NCBI RefSeq assembly: GCF_900090225.1
Contig: NZ_FMHY01000002.1
Span: 4,960,001 to 5,024,000 of the forward strand
Direction: 5' to 3'
Origin: Micromonospora eburnea
Lineage (GTDB): Bacteria; Actinomycetota; Actinomycetes; Mycobacteriales; Micromonosporaceae
Length of the DNA: 64,000 nt
The notes beneath the pieces were generated by a model. The model was not told the DNA's origin. It saw only the letters and a program-made list of their open reading frames with translations, and ran no database searches. Shown here one piece after another: positions 8,094 through 16,994 of the stretch. The translations under genes and the position numbers were made by a program. Numbering within the stretch: position 1 is the stretch's first letter; every line of letters starts with the position of its first letter.

Positions 8094-10034
8094 TTGATCG
8101 ACATTCGTTTCGGCCCGCAGGTCTGCGGGGAGCTGCCCGCCTCCTCGACCCGGGAGTGGTTGGTCGCCGACGGCCTGGGCGGCTACGCCATGGGCACGGT
8201 CAGCGGGCTGCGCACCCGCCGCTACCACGGGCTGCTGGTGGTGGCCGGCGAGACCACCGCGTCCCGCCGGATCGGGCTGGCCAGCCTGGACCCGACGGTG
8301 GTGCTGCCCGCCGGCGGCCGGGTGCGCCTCGGCACGCACGAGTGGGCCTCCGGGGCGGTCGACCCGCGCGGCTTCGAGCTGCTGGAACGCTTCGACCTGA
8401 CCGACGGGGTGCCGCGCTGGCGGTGGCGGATCGGCGAGGTGGTCATCGAGCGGGAGATCGCCATGGCGTACGGCCGGCCCTGCGTGGCGGTCGTGCACCG
8501 GCTGGTCTCCGGCGGCCCGGTCCGGCTGGACCTGGCCGCGGCCTGCACCTGGCGCGACGCGCACGGCGAGCGCCGCGCGGACGGGCCGGCCCCGCGGCTG
8601 GAGCCGGCGGCCGGCGGGGCGGTGGTCGAGGACGCGTTCCGGCTGGCCGGGCCGGACTGGATGCCCGAGGGGCAGTGGTGGCTGGGCGCGCACCACCGCG
8701 AGGAGGCCGCGCGCGGCCTGCCCCCGGGCGAGGACCTCTGGTACGCGGGCCGCTTCTCCGGCGCGCTCGACGAGCCGGGCGCCACCGTTTCGGTGCTGGC
8801 CTGGGCGGGCGACCTGGCCGAGGAGCCGCCGCCGGCGACCGCGCTGGTCGAGGCGGCCCGGCGGCGCAACCGGGCGGTGGTGGCCGCCGCGAGACCGGAC
8901 GATCCGGTCGAGGCCACCCTCGCCCTGGCCGCCGACGCGTTCGTGGTGCGCACCGGCGCCGGGCCGGACGTGGTGGCGGGGTACCCGTGGTTCGGCGCCT
9001 GGTCGCGGGACACCATGACCTCGTACGAGGGGCTGTTCCTGTGCACCAACCGCGCCGGGGAGGGGCGCGAGCTGCTGCGGGCGTACGCGGCGACGCTGTC
9101 GGAGGGGATGCTGGCGAACACCGCCGACACCGGTCGGGTGGAGTACAACACGGTCGACGCGACGCTGTGGTTCCTGCACGCGGTGACCCGGCACGTCACC
9201 GCCACCGGGGACACCGACCTCGGCGCCGAGCTGCTGCCCGCGCTGCACGCCGTCGTGGAGGCACACCTGGCCGGCACCCGCTACGGCATCCGGGTCGACC
9301 CGACGGACGGGCTGATCACCCAGGGCGGCACCCCGGGCACCGCCCTGACCTGGATGGACGCCCGGGTGCACGGGGTGCCGGTGACCCCGCGTACCGGCAA
9401 GCCGGTGGAGGTGAACGCGCTCTGGGTCAACGGGCTGGCCGGGCTCGCCGAGCTGACCGAGCTGCTCGGGCGGGACGCCACCGCCCTGTGGGGACTGCAC
9501 ACGAAGGCGTCCGACGCGTTCCGGACGCGGTTCCCGGCACCGGCGGGCTGGCTGTACGACGTGGTGGACGCCCCGGCCCCGACCCACCCCCTCGGCGGGA
9601 CGCCGCACCACGACGACGACCTGCTGCGCCCCAACCAACTGCTCGCCTGGTCGCTGCCGTACGCCCCGCTCGAACCGGACGAGGCGACGCTGCGCCGGGT
9701 CGCCGAGGCGCTGCTGACCCCGCTCGGGCCGCGCAGCCTCGCCCCCGACCGCCCTGGCTTCGTCGGCCGGCACCGGGGCGGGCCGGCCGAGCGGGACTCC
9801 GGCTACCACCAGGGGACGGTCTGGCCGTGGCTGATCGGGCCGCTCGTCGACGCGTACCGCCGGGCCGGGCTGCCCACCGACGACCTGCTGGTGGGTCTTG
9901 CGGCGCATCTGGTGGAGTTCGGCCTGGGCTCGGTGAGCGAGACGGCTGACGGGCTCGCCCCGCACGCCGCCACCGGCTGCCCGTTCCAGGCGTGGTCGGT
10001 CGCCGAGCTGCTCCGCGTCCGCCGCAGCCGCTGA
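8094..10034 (+). CDS. Amylo-alpha-1,6-glucosidase (glycogen debranching enzyme, GH133)
   Basis: 646 aa from a TTG preceded by GGAGGA (8085-8090). The N-terminal GDE_N domain (about 15-240) begins STREWLVADGLGGYAMGT and includes RRYHGLLV. The catalytic GDE_C (alpha/alpha)6 barrel covers about 270-640, with YPWFGAWSRDTM, VEVNALWVNGL, LRPNQLLAWSLPYAP and GTVWPWLIGPLVDAY. It removes alpha-1,6 branches from glycogen in the cytosol. The next gene, a GT4 glycosyltransferase, follows 147 nt later. The divergent neighbour is a GH63-like glucosidase, so the three probably serve storage-glucan or trehalose-type metabolism. Confidence 0.9.
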   Translation: MIDIRFGPQVCGELPASSTREWLVADGLGGYAMGTVSGLRTRRYHGLLVVAGETTASRRIGLASLDPTVVLPAGGRVRLGTHEWASGAVDPRGFELLERFDLTDGVPRWRWRIGEVVIEREIAMAYGRPCVAVVHRLVSGGPVRLDLAAACTWRDAHGERRADGPAPRLEPAAGGAVVEDAFRLAGPDWMPEGQWWLGAHHREEAARGLPPGEDLWYAGRFSGALDEPGATVSVLAWAGDLAEEPPPATALVEAARRRNRAVVAAARPDDPVEATLALAADAFVVRTGAGPDVVAGYPWFGAWSRDTMTSYEGLFLCTNRAGEGRELLRAYAATLSEGMLANTADTGRVEYNTVDATLWFLHAVTRHVTATGDTDLGAELLPALHAVVEAHLAGTRYGIRVDPTDGLITQGGTPGTALTWMDARVHGVPVTPRTGKPVEVNALWVNGLAGLAELTELLGRDATALWGLHTKASDAFRTRFPAPAGWLYDVVDAPAPTHPLGGTPHHDDDLLRPNQLLAWSLPYAPLEPDEATLRRVAEALLTPLGPRSLAPDRPGFVGRHRGGPAERDSGYHQGTVWPWLIGPLVDAYRRAGLPTDDLLVGLAAHLVEFGLGSVSETADGLAPHAATGCPFQAWSVAELLRVRRSR

Positions 10035-10181
10035 CAGCCGCTGTTACACCTCGGCAATCACCACGTCTCCGCTGGTTATCGACCACTGGGCAGGATGGGC
10101 AGCGAACCGGCGCGGGCGGCGGGCACCGACACGCCGCCCGGCCGCACGCGGGACGGGAACCACAATTCAAAGGGGGCGCGC

Positions 10182-11507
10182 ATGTCAGCGGACACGGACG
10201 TGGTCGACATCCAGCCCGCCCGGCACCAGCGGGTGCTGATGCTCTCCTGGGAATACCCACCCGTGCTCGTCGGTGGCCTCGGCCGCCACGTGCACGCCCT
10301 CTCCGTCGCCCTGGCCGCCGCCGGCCACGAGGTCACCGTCGTCACCCGCCACGCCGACGGCGCCCGCCTGGAGGAGTACGCCGACGGCGTACGGATCCTG
10401 CGCGTCCCCGAGGACCCCGTCCGTTTCCCCCTCGCCACCAACTCCCTGCTCGCCTGGACCATGGCGTTCAACCACGCCCTCACCCGCACCGCCCTGCGCG
10501 CCACCGCGTCCGGCGAGTACGACGTCGTCCACGCCCACGACTGGCTCGTCGCCCACACCGCGACGACCCTGGCCGAACATCTGGACGTGCCGCTGGTCAC
10601 CACCATCCACGCCACCGAAGCCGGCCGGCACCAGGGCTGGCTGCCCGCGGAGACGAACCGCACCATCCACGGCGTCGAACACTGGCTCAGCAACGCCTCG
10701 ACCCGGGTGATCGCCTGCTCCGGATACATGCGCGACCAGGTGACCCGGCTGTTCGACGTGCCCGGCGCACGCGTTGACGTGGTCCCCAACGGGGTGGACG
10801 ACCGGGCCTGGCGCCCCCGTCCCCGCGCCGTCGCCGCCGCCCGCGCCCGCTTCGCCGGCGACGGCCCCCTGGTCGGGTACGCCGGCCGGCTGGTCTACGA
10901 GAAGGGCGTACAGCACCTGGTGCACGCCGTGCCGTACCTGCGCGACCGGCACCCGGGGCTACGCGTGGTGATCGCGGGCAACGGCCCGTACCAGGAGGAG
11001 CTGGTCGGCCAGGCGCGGCGACTGCGGCTCGGCGACAGCGTCCGGTTCGCCGGTTTCCTGGACGCCACGCAGCTCCCGGCGGTGCTCGCCGCCACCGACG
11101 CGACCGTCGTCCCCAGCCTCTACGAGCCGTTCGGCATGATCGCCCTGGAGGCGGCCGCCGCCGGGGCGCCGCTCGCGGTGGCGCGCACCGGCGGGCTCGC
11201 CGAGATCGTCGAGCCCGGAGTCACCGGGGTGACCTTCCCGCACAGCGACCCGGACGCCCTGGCCGGCGCGGTGGACCAACTCCTCGGCGACGAGATCTTC
11301 GCCCGCCGGGTGGCCCGCCGCGCCCGCACCATGGTCACCCAGCGGTACGGCTGGGCGAGCGTCGCCGCCCGGACCGCCGCCTGCTACGCCGTCGCCCGCC
11401 GGGAACACGACGCGTTCCAGGCCCGCCTGGCCACCACTCTCCTGACGGGTGGCCGGGCCGCCATCACCATCCCCGACGGGAACCTGCTGACCGGAACCGC
11501 GAGCTGA
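10182..11507 (+). CDS. GT4-family glycosyltransferase
   Basis: 441 aa from the ATG after AGGGGG (10171-10176). It has the GT-B fold. The N-terminal Rossmann domain starts LMLSWEYPPVLVGGLGRHVH (the glycine-rich acceptor loop of glycogen-synthase-like GT4 enzymes), and HAHDWLVA lies near residue 117. The C-terminal domain has VYEKGVQHLV and the donor-binding E-x7-E motif in YEPFGMIALEAAAAGAP. Relatives near debranching enzymes include alpha-maltose-1-phosphate synthase and trehalose-forming enzymes. The sequence alone does not decide between them. It is cytosolic. Confidence 0.88.
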   Translation: MSADTDVVDIQPARHQRVLMLSWEYPPVLVGGLGRHVHALSVALAAAGHEVTVVTRHADGARLEEYADGVRILRVPEDPVRFPLATNSLLAWTMAFNHALTRTALRATASGEYDVVHAHDWLVAHTATTLAEHLDVPLVTTIHATEAGRHQGWLPAETNRTIHGVEHWLSNASTRVIACSGYMRDQVTRLFDVPGARVDVVPNGVDDRAWRPRPRAVAAARARFAGDGPLVGYAGRLVYEKGVQHLVHAVPYLRDRHPGLRVVIAGNGPYQEELVGQARRLRLGDSVRFAGFLDATQLPAVLAATDATVVPSLYEPFGMIALEAAAAGAPLAVARTGGLAEIVEPGVTGVTFPHSDPDALAGAVDQLLGDEIFARRVARRARTMVTQRYGWASVAARTAACYAVARREHDAFQARLATTLLTGGRAAITIPDGNLLTGTAS

Positions 11508-11613
11508 ACCGAAAACCTCCTCAGTGGACCGTCCGGGTGATGCCCCTCGGCCCGACCGAATGACTACAGTGGCGTAGTTTGCCGATCAAGATCTTCGGGG
11601 AGGGCGAGCCGAG

Positions 11614-12423
11614 ATGATGGGACCATCCCACGCGCTGTCCGGCGCGGCGGTGTGGCTGACCGGCTCCTGGGCGCTGGACCAGTTCGCCGACTACCACCAG
11701 ACGCCGCTGGCGTTGGCGGTCGGCACCGCGGTCTGCGCGGGCGGGGCTCTCCTGCCCGACCTCGACCTCTCCGGCAAGGTCACCCGCAACCAGGGCGGCG
11801 CGACCGTGGCGCGCACCTTCGGCGTGGTCAGCCTCTTCATCGCCGAGGTGATCGAGAAGGTCTCGCTCGGCGTCTACTACGCCACCAAACTCAGCAAGGA
11901 CCCGCGCCGCAACAACGGACACCGGACACTGACCCACACCCTCCCGTTCGCCGGGCTGCTCGGCTGGGGCACCACCGCGCTCTGCGCCAGCTATGGCAAG
12001 TGGGCGGTGGTCAGCATCCTCTTCTTCATGATCGGGCTGGCGCTGCGCGGGCTGTTCGACAAGTGGGCCGAGCGGGCCGGCTGGGTGGTCATCACCCTCG
12101 TCTCGGCCGCCGCCGCCTGGTTCACCTTCGCCAACCTTCCCGACGACCGGGGCTATCCGCTCATCGGCACCGCGGTCGGGGTCGGCTGCGTCGTACACGT
12201 CCTCGGCGACATGATCACCCGCGCCGGGGTGCCGATCCTCTGGCCCATCCCGATCAAGCGGCGGATGTGGACGATGATCGGGCTGCCCAACAGCATCGCG
12301 CTGCGTACCGGCAGCAAGGCCGAGGTCGTCGTGCTGCGCACCGTGATGACCGTCGTCGCCGCCCTCTCCGCGGTAGGGCTGGTCGCACCGTCCGTGTTGC
12401 AGCGGTTCAACATCAACGTCTGA
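11614..12423 (+). CDS. YdjM-like membrane-bound metal-dependent hydrolase
   Basis: 269 aa from ATG 11614 (ATG 11617 also possible) after GGGAGGG. The conserved polar residues match the YdjM/LexA-regulated membrane hydrolase family: PSHALSG near the N-terminus, LLPDLDLSG, NGHRTLTHTLPF and HVLGDMITRAGVPILWP. They sit at the ends of about six hydrophobic helices and probably bind a metal. In Escherichia coli ydjM is an SOS gene of unknown reaction. No LexA box was recognised upstream here. The gene stands alone between the glycosyltransferase and the sugar locus. Confidence 0.85.
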   Translation: MMGPSHALSGAAVWLTGSWALDQFADYHQTPLALAVGTAVCAGGALLPDLDLSGKVTRNQGGATVARTFGVVSLFIAEVIEKVSLGVYYATKLSKDPRRNNGHRTLTHTLPFAGLLGWGTTALCASYGKWAVVSILFFMIGLALRGLFDKWAERAGWVVITLVSAAAAWFTFANLPDDRGYPLIGTAVGVGCVVHVLGDMITRAGVPILWPIPIKRRMWTMIGLPNSIALRTGSKAEVVVLRTVMTVVAALSAVGLVAPSVLQRFNINV

Positions 12424-12508
12424 TCGACGCTCCGGACCAGCGGGCCGGCCGGACGCGACCGCCGGCCGGCCCTTCTGACCTGCCGGGATCCATCGCCGTC
12501 CTGGGCTA

Positions 12509-12572
12509 TTGACGTGTGTGTAACACGTGACCTACCGTTCGTCGAAACGCTTCGTCGAAGCGTTTCGACGAA
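12509..12572 (+). promoter_or_regulatory. lacI-type promoter with 35-nt perfect palindrome operator
   Basis: A -35 box TTGACG (12509-12514) and a weaker -10 TACCGT (12533-12538) precede a perfect inverted repeat at 12538-12572. It has 17-nt arms around one central T. Each half contains CGAAACGCTTCG or its mirror CGAAGCGTTTCG, a typical LacI-family operator half-site pattern with central CG. The palindrome starts at the last base of the -10 and covers the transcription start, so bound repressor would block initiation. Autoregulation of the repressor and control of the downstream sugar operon are inferred. Confidence 0.75.
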
Positions 12573-12614
12573 CTCCCCGGCAGGGCCGGGAACCGCCGCC
12601 GGAGGAGGTGCGGG

Positions 12615-13730
12615 ATGGCCACCATGCAGGACGTCGCCCGCCTCGCCCGGGTGTCGGTCAGCACCGTGTCGTACGTGCTCACCGGCGCCCGGCCCATCTC
12701 CCAGGCGACCCGCGAGAAGGTGCTCGCGGCCATGGCCGAGCTGGACTACCAGCCGCACGCCATGGCCCGCGGCCTGGCCAGCCGGCGCAGCCGCATCGTC
12801 GGCCTGCTGCTGCCGATGGACGAACGCGGCCTCGGCGCCACCGAGACCGCCTTCGTCACCGGCGCGGCCGCCGCGGCCAGCGCTGCCGGCTACCACCTGG
12901 TCCTGTCCCCCGTCGGCGTCAACGACCTGGACGAGCTGCGCCGGCTGGCCAGCCAGCGGATGCTCGACGGCGCGCTGCTGATGGAGGTGCAGCTCGCCGA
13001 TCCCCGGGTGGCCGTCCTCCAGGAGGTCGGCGTGCCGCTGGTGCTCATCGGCCGCACCGAGGACCCGTCCGGCCTGTCGTACGTCGACATCGACTTCGAC
13101 CGTACGGTGCGCGACGCCGTCGACCACCTGGTCGGCCTCGGTCACCGCCGCATCGTCTACGTGAACCACTCCGCCGCGGCCCTCACCGACGGCTACGGGC
13201 CGGCGCTGCGTACCCGGGACGCGTTCGCCGCGGCGATGGCCGGGCACGGCCTGGCACCGTTGATGATCCCCGCCGAGGACAGCGCCGCGGGCGGGCGGGC
13301 GGCGATCGCCGCCGCCTTCGCCCAGGCCCCCGACCTGACGGCGGTTCTCGCGATGAACGAGAGCGCGGTCTTCGGCATTCTCGGCGAGCTGGCCGGCCGG
13401 GGCCTGGCCGTCCCCGGGGACGTCTCGGTCGTCTCCATGGTCACCTCGCCGCAGGTGGCCGAGTTGGCGGCCCCGGCGCTGACCGCGATGACCTCGCCCG
13501 GTTCGGCGCTGGGCCGGATCGCGGTCGAGACGCTGCTGCGGCACGTCGACGCCGACAACGGCGAGATCCACCAGCAACTGCTGCCCTGCGTCCTGGAGGT
13601 CCGCGGGTCGAGCGGGCCGCCCCGTACGGCGGCCGGGACCAGCACGACCGGGGTCGGCCCTGCCAGGCCGGCACCGGACCGCACCGAGGTAACAGCCCGT
13701 CGCCGCGCTGCCACGCGACGACGGGCCTGA
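12615..13730 (+). CDS. LacI-family transcriptional repressor of the sugar locus
   Basis: 371 aa; GGAGGAGG lies just before the ATG. The N-terminal helix-turn-helix (residues 1-50: MQDVARLARVSVSTVSYVLTG, followed by the hinge) is classical LacI. The rest is a periplasmic-binding-protein-like sensor domain (about 60-335) with VDIDFDRTVRDAVDHLVGLG and ALTAMTSPGSALGRIAVETL. The C-terminal 35 residues are Arg/Ala/Thr-rich and unlike the family. The gene heads a transporter and glycosidase operon on the same strand (37 nt to the binding-protein gene), so its inducer is probably the transported oligosaccharide or a breakdown product. Confidence 0.93.
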   Translation: MATMQDVARLARVSVSTVSYVLTGARPISQATREKVLAAMAELDYQPHAMARGLASRRSRIVGLLLPMDERGLGATETAFVTGAAAAASAAGYHLVLSPVGVNDLDELRRLASQRMLDGALLMEVQLADPRVAVLQEVGVPLVLIGRTEDPSGLSYVDIDFDRTVRDAVDHLVGLGHRRIVYVNHSAAALTDGYGPALRTRDAFAAAMAGHGLAPLMIPAEDSAAGGRAAIAAAFAQAPDLTAVLAMNESAVFGILGELAGRGLAVPGDVSVVSMVTSPQVAELAAPALTAMTSPGSALGRIAVETLLRHVDADNGEIHQQLLPCVLEVRGSSGPPRTAAGTSTTGVGPARPAPDRTEVTARRRAATRRRA

Positions 13731-13767
13731 AGGAGCACCGGCTCGATACTCACCGAGGAGATTAGCA

Positions 13768-15069
13768 ATGCAGCGACTCCGGAGAGTCGCCGTGGTGGCC
13801 GTGGTTGCCGCCCTCGCGGCGATCGGCGTGACCGCCTGCGGCGACGACGGCGACGACGGCAGCGGGGCGAAGGTCCTCAAACTCTGGCACTACGAGGGCG
13901 CGAACAGCGCGATGGGGGTCGCCTGGGACAGGGCGATCGAGATCTTCAAGCAGGAGCACACCGGCGTCGAGGTGCGCTTCGAGCGCAAGGCGTTCGAGCA
14001 GATCCAGCAGAACGCCGCCATGATCATCAACTCGTCCGAGGGCCCGGACGTGATGGAGTACAACAAGGGCAACGCCACGGCCGGCCTGCTCTCCTCGCAG
14101 GGCCTGCTCACCGACCTCACCGAGCAGGCCACCGAGCGCGGCTGGGACAAGGCGCTCAGCCCCAGCCTGCAGACCACCGCCCGGTACGACGACAAGGGCG
14201 TGATGGGCTCGGGCAACTGGTTCGGCGTGCCGAACTACGGCGAGTACGTGACGGTCTACTACAACAAGGACCTGTTCACGAAGTACGGCGTGCAGGTGCC
14301 CACCACGCTCGACGAGATGACCAGGGCGATGGACACCTTCGTCGGCAAGGGCGTCACACCGCTGGGCACCGCCGGCGCCGAATACCCGGCCGGCCAGCTC
14401 TTCTACCAGCTCGCCCTGGCCCGGGCCGACCGGACGTTCGTCGACAACTACCAGCTCTACAAGAATCCGGTCGACTTCCACGCCGACCCGCTCAGGTACG
14501 GCGCGGAGACCTTCGCCGACTGGGTGCGCAAGGGCTACCTGTCGAAGGACACGGCCAGCGCGAAGGCGGAGGACATGGGCACCGCGTTCATCGCCGGCAA
14601 GACACCGATGATCGTCTCCGGTAGCTGGTGGTACGGCCGGTTCAAGGACGAGATCAAGTTCGACTGGGACACCTTCCTCTTCCCCGGCAACACCCTGAAC
14701 GCCGGCTCGTCGGGCAACATCTGGGTGGTCCCGGCCAGCAGCAAGGCCAAGAACCTGGCGTACGACTTCATCGACATCACCATGCGTCCGGAGATCCAGG
14801 CGCTGATCGCCAACCACGGCGGCGTACCGGTCGCCGGTGATCCCGCCAAGGTCAGCGACCCGAAGGACCGGAAGCTGATCGAGGACTTCAACAAGATCAG
14901 CGCGCAGGACGGGTTGGCGTTCTACCCCGACTGGCCGGTGCCCGGCTACTACGACGTCCTCGTCGCCGGCTTCCAGGCCCTGATCAACCAGTCCAAGTCG
15001 CCCGAGCAGGTGCTCGACGCGATCGCCAAGCCCTACCAGGACGGCGTCGCGGAGATCAAGCGCAACTGA
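13768..15069 (+). CDS. Sugar ABC transporter substrate-binding lipoprotein
   Basis: 433 aa. The N-terminus has a Lys/Arg start, a hydrophobic core and a lipobox ending VTAC (Cys about residue 19), so it is anchored to the outer face of the membrane. The mature part has the two-lobe fold of family-1 solute-binding proteins (SBP_bac_1), with LWHYEGANSAMGVAWDRAI and repeated Trp/Tyr residues for stacking sugars (GSWWYGRF). It is the first gene of the transport unit, 57 nt before the first permease, with GAGGAG 10 nt before the ATG. The GH31/GH1 genes downstream suggest alpha-xylosylated beta-gluco-oligosaccharides as ligand. Confidence 0.93.
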   Translation: MQRLRRVAVVAVVAALAAIGVTACGDDGDDGSGAKVLKLWHYEGANSAMGVAWDRAIEIFKQEHTGVEVRFERKAFEQIQQNAAMIINSSEGPDVMEYNKGNATAGLLSSQGLLTDLTEQATERGWDKALSPSLQTTARYDDKGVMGSGNWFGVPNYGEYVTVYYNKDLFTKYGVQVPTTLDEMTRAMDTFVGKGVTPLGTAGAEYPAGQLFYQLALARADRTFVDNYQLYKNPVDFHADPLRYGAETFADWVRKGYLSKDTASAKAEDMGTAFIAGKTPMIVSGSWWYGRFKDEIKFDWDTFLFPGNTLNAGSSGNIWVVPASSKAKNLAYDFIDITMRPEIQALIANHGGVPVAGDPAKVSDPKDRKLIEDFNKISAQDGLAFYPDWPVPGYYDVLVAGFQALINQSKSPEQVLDAIAKPYQDGVAEIKRN

Positions 15070-15126
15070 CGACGGCGGGGCAGGCGCCCGGCGTGACCGA
15101 GCGCCTGCCCACGCGGAAGGACCCCG

Positions 15127-16107
15127 ATGGCAGTGCCCGACACCGTCGTCGCCCGCCAACGCGCGACCACGGCACCCCCGACACCGACGGGCGGAACCCC
15201 GCGCCGCCGCCCGTCCCGCCCCGACGCCGCGTACTGGCTCTACCTGGTCCCCGGCGCGCTCCTCTTCCTGCTCGTCATCGGCGGGCCCCTGGTCTACACC
15301 GGCTACCTCTCCCTGACCCGGTGGTCCGGCATCGGCGACCCCACCTTCATCGGCCTGGACAACTACCGGAACCTGCTGCACGACGACGTGTTCTGGATGT
15401 CGTTCCGCAACACGCTGGCGATGATCGTCGCGATGGTGCTGCTGCCCACCCTGATCGGGCTGGTGCTCGCCGCGGTGCTCTTCGACACCATCGGACGCCG
15501 ATTCCGCCCCCGCACCGCCGCCGCGCTACGGGCCGCCTTCTATCTACCGCAGGTGCTGCCGGTGGTGGTGGCCGGCATCGTCTGGGGCTGGATCCTGCGA
15601 CCCGACGGCGCGTTCAACGGGCTGCTCGACGCGGTCGGCCTCGGTTCGCTACGCCACGACTGGCTCGGCGACCCGGACACCGCGCTGCCCGTGGTGATGG
15701 CGGTGATGATCTGGGTGCAACTCGGCTACCCGGTGGTCGTCTTCATGGCGGCGCTGGAGCGGGTGGACCCGGAACTGTACGAGGCGGCGGAGATCGACGG
15801 CGCCGGTTGGTGGCGCCGGTTCCGGGCGATCACCCTGCCGCAGATCCGGCCGGAGACCTTCGTGGTCGGGCTGACCTGCACCATCGCCGCGATGAAGGTG
15901 TTCGGGCCGATCTACGCGCTGACCCGGGGCGGCCCGGAGAACGCCACCAACGTCCCGTCCTACTTCGCCTACCACACCTTCTTCAAGAAGCTGCACGTCG
16001 GCTACGGCTCGGCGATCTCGATGGCGCTCACGCTGATCATCGTGGTGGTCAGCGTGCTGTTCATCCGGGCGCAGCACCGGGCCGAGCGGCGGGACGGGGG
16101 ACTCTGA
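15127..16107 (+). CDS. Sugar ABC transporter permease (MalF-type)
   Basis: 326 aa. A Pro/Thr/Arg-rich cytosolic N-terminus of about 35 residues precedes six membrane helices. The EAA loop that contacts the ATPase is ELYEAAEIDGAGWWRRFRAITLP (positions about 217-239, key residues EAA and G). GGAAGGA precedes the ATG. It pairs with the next permease, whose ATG overlaps this stop codon. No ATPase gene is present in the locus, so a shared MsiK-like ATPase elsewhere in the genome is expected, as known for actinobacterial sugar transporters. Confidence 0.93.
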   Translation: MAVPDTVVARQRATTAPPTPTGGTPRRRPSRPDAAYWLYLVPGALLFLLVIGGPLVYTGYLSLTRWSGIGDPTFIGLDNYRNLLHDDVFWMSFRNTLAMIVAMVLLPTLIGLVLAAVLFDTIGRRFRPRTAAALRAAFYLPQVLPVVVAGIVWGWILRPDGAFNGLLDAVGLGSLRHDWLGDPDTALPVVMAVMIWVQLGYPVVVFMAALERVDPELYEAAEIDGAGWWRRFRAITLPQIRPETFVVGLTCTIAAMKVFGPIYALTRGGPENATNVPSYFAYHTFFKKLHVGYGSAISMALTLIIVVVSVLFIRAQHRAERRDGGL

Positions 16108-16994
16108 TGGCCGGCACGCTCACCCCGGCGGCCGGCGCCACCCGTCCCGCCCGGCGCGCCCCGGACCGGCACCACCGTGGCGCCACCCGCTGGGTCGTGC
16201 TGGTGCTGGTCACCGCCGCCGCGCTGGCGACGCTGGTGCCGTTCGCGTTCATGCTGCTCAACGCCTTCAAATCGCCCGGCGACTACTCGACGAACGGCCC
16301 ACTGAGCTGGCCGTCGGAGTTCTACACCAAGGGGCTACAGACGTACTGGGAGCAGGTCGACTTCCCGCTGAAGCTGTGGAACTCGATCCTCATCTCCGGC
16401 TCCGTCGCGGTGCTCGCGGTGCTCGTCTCGCTGCTCAACGCGTACGCGCTGGGCGTCGGCCGGGTCCGCGGCCGGCTCTGGATCATCGGCCTCTTCCTGC
16501 TGGCCAACATGATCCCGCAGGAGTCGCTGATCTACCCGCTCTACCACTTCGCCAAGGGAGCCGGGCTCTACAACACCCGCCTCGCCGTCATCATCATCTT
16601 CACGGTCATCCAGAGCGCGTTCGGCACGTACCTGCTCGCCTCGGTGCTCGGCACCTTCCCCCGCACGCTGCTGGAGGCGGCGGCACTCGACGGCGCCGGG
16701 AAGTGGCGGATCCTGTGGCGGGTGGTGCTGCCCAACCTGCGACCCACCCTCTCGGTGCTGCTCGTCTTCTTCTTCATCTGGACCTGGAACGAGTTCCTCA
16801 TCCCCCTGGTCATGCTCATCGACAACCAGACCCAGACCATCCCGGTCGCGCTCGCGTCGTTGCAGGGCGACCGGCTGATGGACGCCCCGACCACCAACGC
16901 CGGCGCGCTGATCAGTCTCGTCCCGGCGATCCTGTTCTTCCTCATCTTCCAGCGCACCCTGGCGCGCGGCATCACAGCGGGAGCCGAGAAGTGA
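16107..16994 (+). CDS. Sugar ABC transporter permease (MalG-type)
   Basis: 295 aa; the ATG overlaps the stop of the first permease by one base, showing translational coupling. Six predicted membrane helices follow an Arg-rich N-terminus. The EAA loop is LLEAAALDGAGKWRILWRVV. Near the C-terminus TIPVALASLQG matches the MalG family. Together with the preceding MalF-type subunit it forms the membrane channel for the binding protein at 13768. It overlaps the alpha-xylosidase start by 4 nt. Confidence 0.93.
   Translation: MAGTLTPAAGATRPARRAPDRHHRGATRWVVLVLVTAAALATLVPFAFMLLNAFKSPGDYSTNGPLSWPSEFYTKGLQTYWEQVDFPLKLWNSILISGSVAVLAVLVSLLNAYALGVGRVRGRLWIIGLFLLANMIPQESLIYPLYHFAKGAGLYNTRLAVIIIFTVIQSAFGTYLLASVLGTFPRTLLEAAALDGAGKWRILWRVVLPNLRPTLSVLLVFFFIWTWNEFLIPLVMLIDNQTQTIPVALASLQGDRLMDAPTTNAGALISLVPAILFFLIFQRTLARGITAGAEK

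Noticed and set aside
5385..10034. Very long plus-strand frame running through both glucan-enzyme genes
   Set aside because: Only the part from 8094 has a ribosome site and family homology; the first 2.7 kb is the antisense shadow of the GC-rich glucosidase gene.
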